From positions 286,697 through 306,852 of the forward strand of contig BJOX01000270.1 of NCBI GenBank assembly GCA_009731375.1: a stretch of 20,156 nucleotides of DNA. Direction: 5' to 3'. The notes under the pieces are model-generated. The model searched no databases. It saw only the letters and a program-made list of their open reading frames with translations, and was not told where the DNA came from. This document shows positions 1 through 20,156 of the stretch, in pieces. This stretch comes from Paulinella micropora (taxonomy: Eukaryota > Cercozoa > Imbricatea > Euglyphida). A program made the position numbers and the translations under genes. Position 1 is the stretch's first letter; the number at the start of each line of letters is the position of its first letter.

Positions 1-54
<54 letters not shown>

Positions 55-74
55 GTCTGTCTATCTATCTATCT
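1..74. repeat. CTAT microsatellite
   Basis: Nearly perfect tetranucleotide array with two CTGT units, cut by the window edge. Confidence 0.98.
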
Positions 75-77
75 AAG

Positions 78-19637
<19,560 letters not shown>

Positions 19638-19638
19638 G

Positions 19639-19692
<54 letters not shown>

Positions 19693-19795
19693 CCTATCTA
19701 CCTACCTATCTATCTATCTATCTATCTTTCTATCTATCTATCTATCTACCTATCCTACGAACGGGCTGTAGAGATAGGGAAAGGAAAAGGTATCC

Positions 19796-19844
<49 letters not shown>

Positions 19845-19907
19845 CCTACCTACCTACCTACCTACCTACCTATCTATCTATCTATCTATTTATCTATCTA
19901 TTTATCG

Positions 19908-19945
<38 letters not shown>
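19638..19945. repeat. TATC/CTAC repeats in intron 18
   Basis: Tetranucleotide arrays on both sides of the donor-side exon 18 copy. Confidence 0.95.
19753..19789 (+). repeat. Donor-side copy of exon 18
   Basis: It encodes [11 protein letters not shown] with two synonymous differences and keeps the donor gtatcc. It lies about 115 bases after the complete exon, beyond TATC repeats. Confidence 0.88.
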
Positions 19946-19948
<3 letters not shown>

Positions 19949-20156
19949 CTCATCACTTACTCCACGGAGTGAACCAAGGCCACTTGAGGTGTCACTGACC
20001 CTCCCTTGGGCTTGGTTTTTTGAAATGGGTGCCATCTGTCGACAGACAGAGAATTAGGGGATGGTGTGGGTGTGCTGGGCCCGTGGTGGGGTGCCTTATG
20101 TGTGCCTAGCCATACGCCTATAAGTCACATGCCGAAATAGCGACGGGAAGCACAAT
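19946..20156. other. Unique tail, probably intron 18
   Basis: About 210 bases of ordinary sequence. A loose inverted repeat pairs GAACCAAGG with the later CTTGGTTT. No continuation of the RhoGAP domain is visible in the required phase. Confidence 0.5.

Noticed and set aside
19946-20156. tRNA, rRNA or other known RNA gene in the unique tail
   Set aside because: No cloverleaf, box elements or rRNA motifs that I can recognise.

Overview
This is nuclear DNA from a eukaryote. It holds most of one plus-strand gene broken into very small exons, set in a sea of microsatellites. The clues are GT-AG introns whose phases agree from exon to exon, and a protein that reads as an F-BAR domain followed directly by a RhoGAP domain. 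F-BAR/RhoGAP proteins are known from animals, fungi and amoebozoans; a protist, early fungus or microsatellite-rich animal is possible, but the sequence does not settle which. There is no sign of bacterial genes.

The gene can be threaded through 18 exons (positions 78 to 19637, only 28 to 90 bases each). They total 1,057 bases, or 352 codons plus one base, about 5 percent of the window. All 17 junctions join in phase without a stop. Residues 1-222 resemble an F-BAR membrane-binding helical domain (exons 1-12). Residues 224-244 form a short linker (exons 13-14). From about residue 245 the protein is a RhoGAP domain with its arginine finger at residue 289 (exons 14-18). The N-terminus lies left of the window, or before exon 1. 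The second half of the RhoGAP domain lies to the right. The product is inferred to sit on curved membrane and switch off a Rho-family GTPase.

Layout: 1-3090 exons 1-3 in TATC/GATA/TATG repeats; 3091-5463 exons 4-5 with TTTA, CATA, TA and CTTT repeats; 5464-7287 exons 6-7, a large gap and a double-hairpin element; 7288-8730 a giant ACT/GCT array and CTTA repeats; 8931-10366 a tandem array of copies of exon 8; 10367-12493 exons 9-10 in CATA/TA/TATC repeats; 12502-14322 gap, 54-base minisatellite, CTTA repeats and exon 11; 14323-16249 exons 12-15; 16250-17692 exon 16 with poly-C, gap, TATC and a second double hairpin; 17693-19637 exons 17-18; 19638-20156 TATC repeats and a unique tail.

The most unusual feature is what surrounds the exons. 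Twelve of the 18 are accompanied by truncated copies of their own edge, embedded in microsatellite: roughly 45 acceptor-side copies, all upstream of the complete exon, and 7 donor-side copies, all downstream. This is the order expected from repeated tandem duplications with one breakpoint inside the exon and one in the intronic microsatellite. Many copies differ from the complete exon only at synonymous positions. Other notable items are inverted fragments of the exon 8 unit, an exon 4 copy split by a CATA array, a dispersed double hairpin and a minisatellite that shares sequence with the end of exon 10. Six runs of N and two poly-C tracts show that the assembly is imperfect here.
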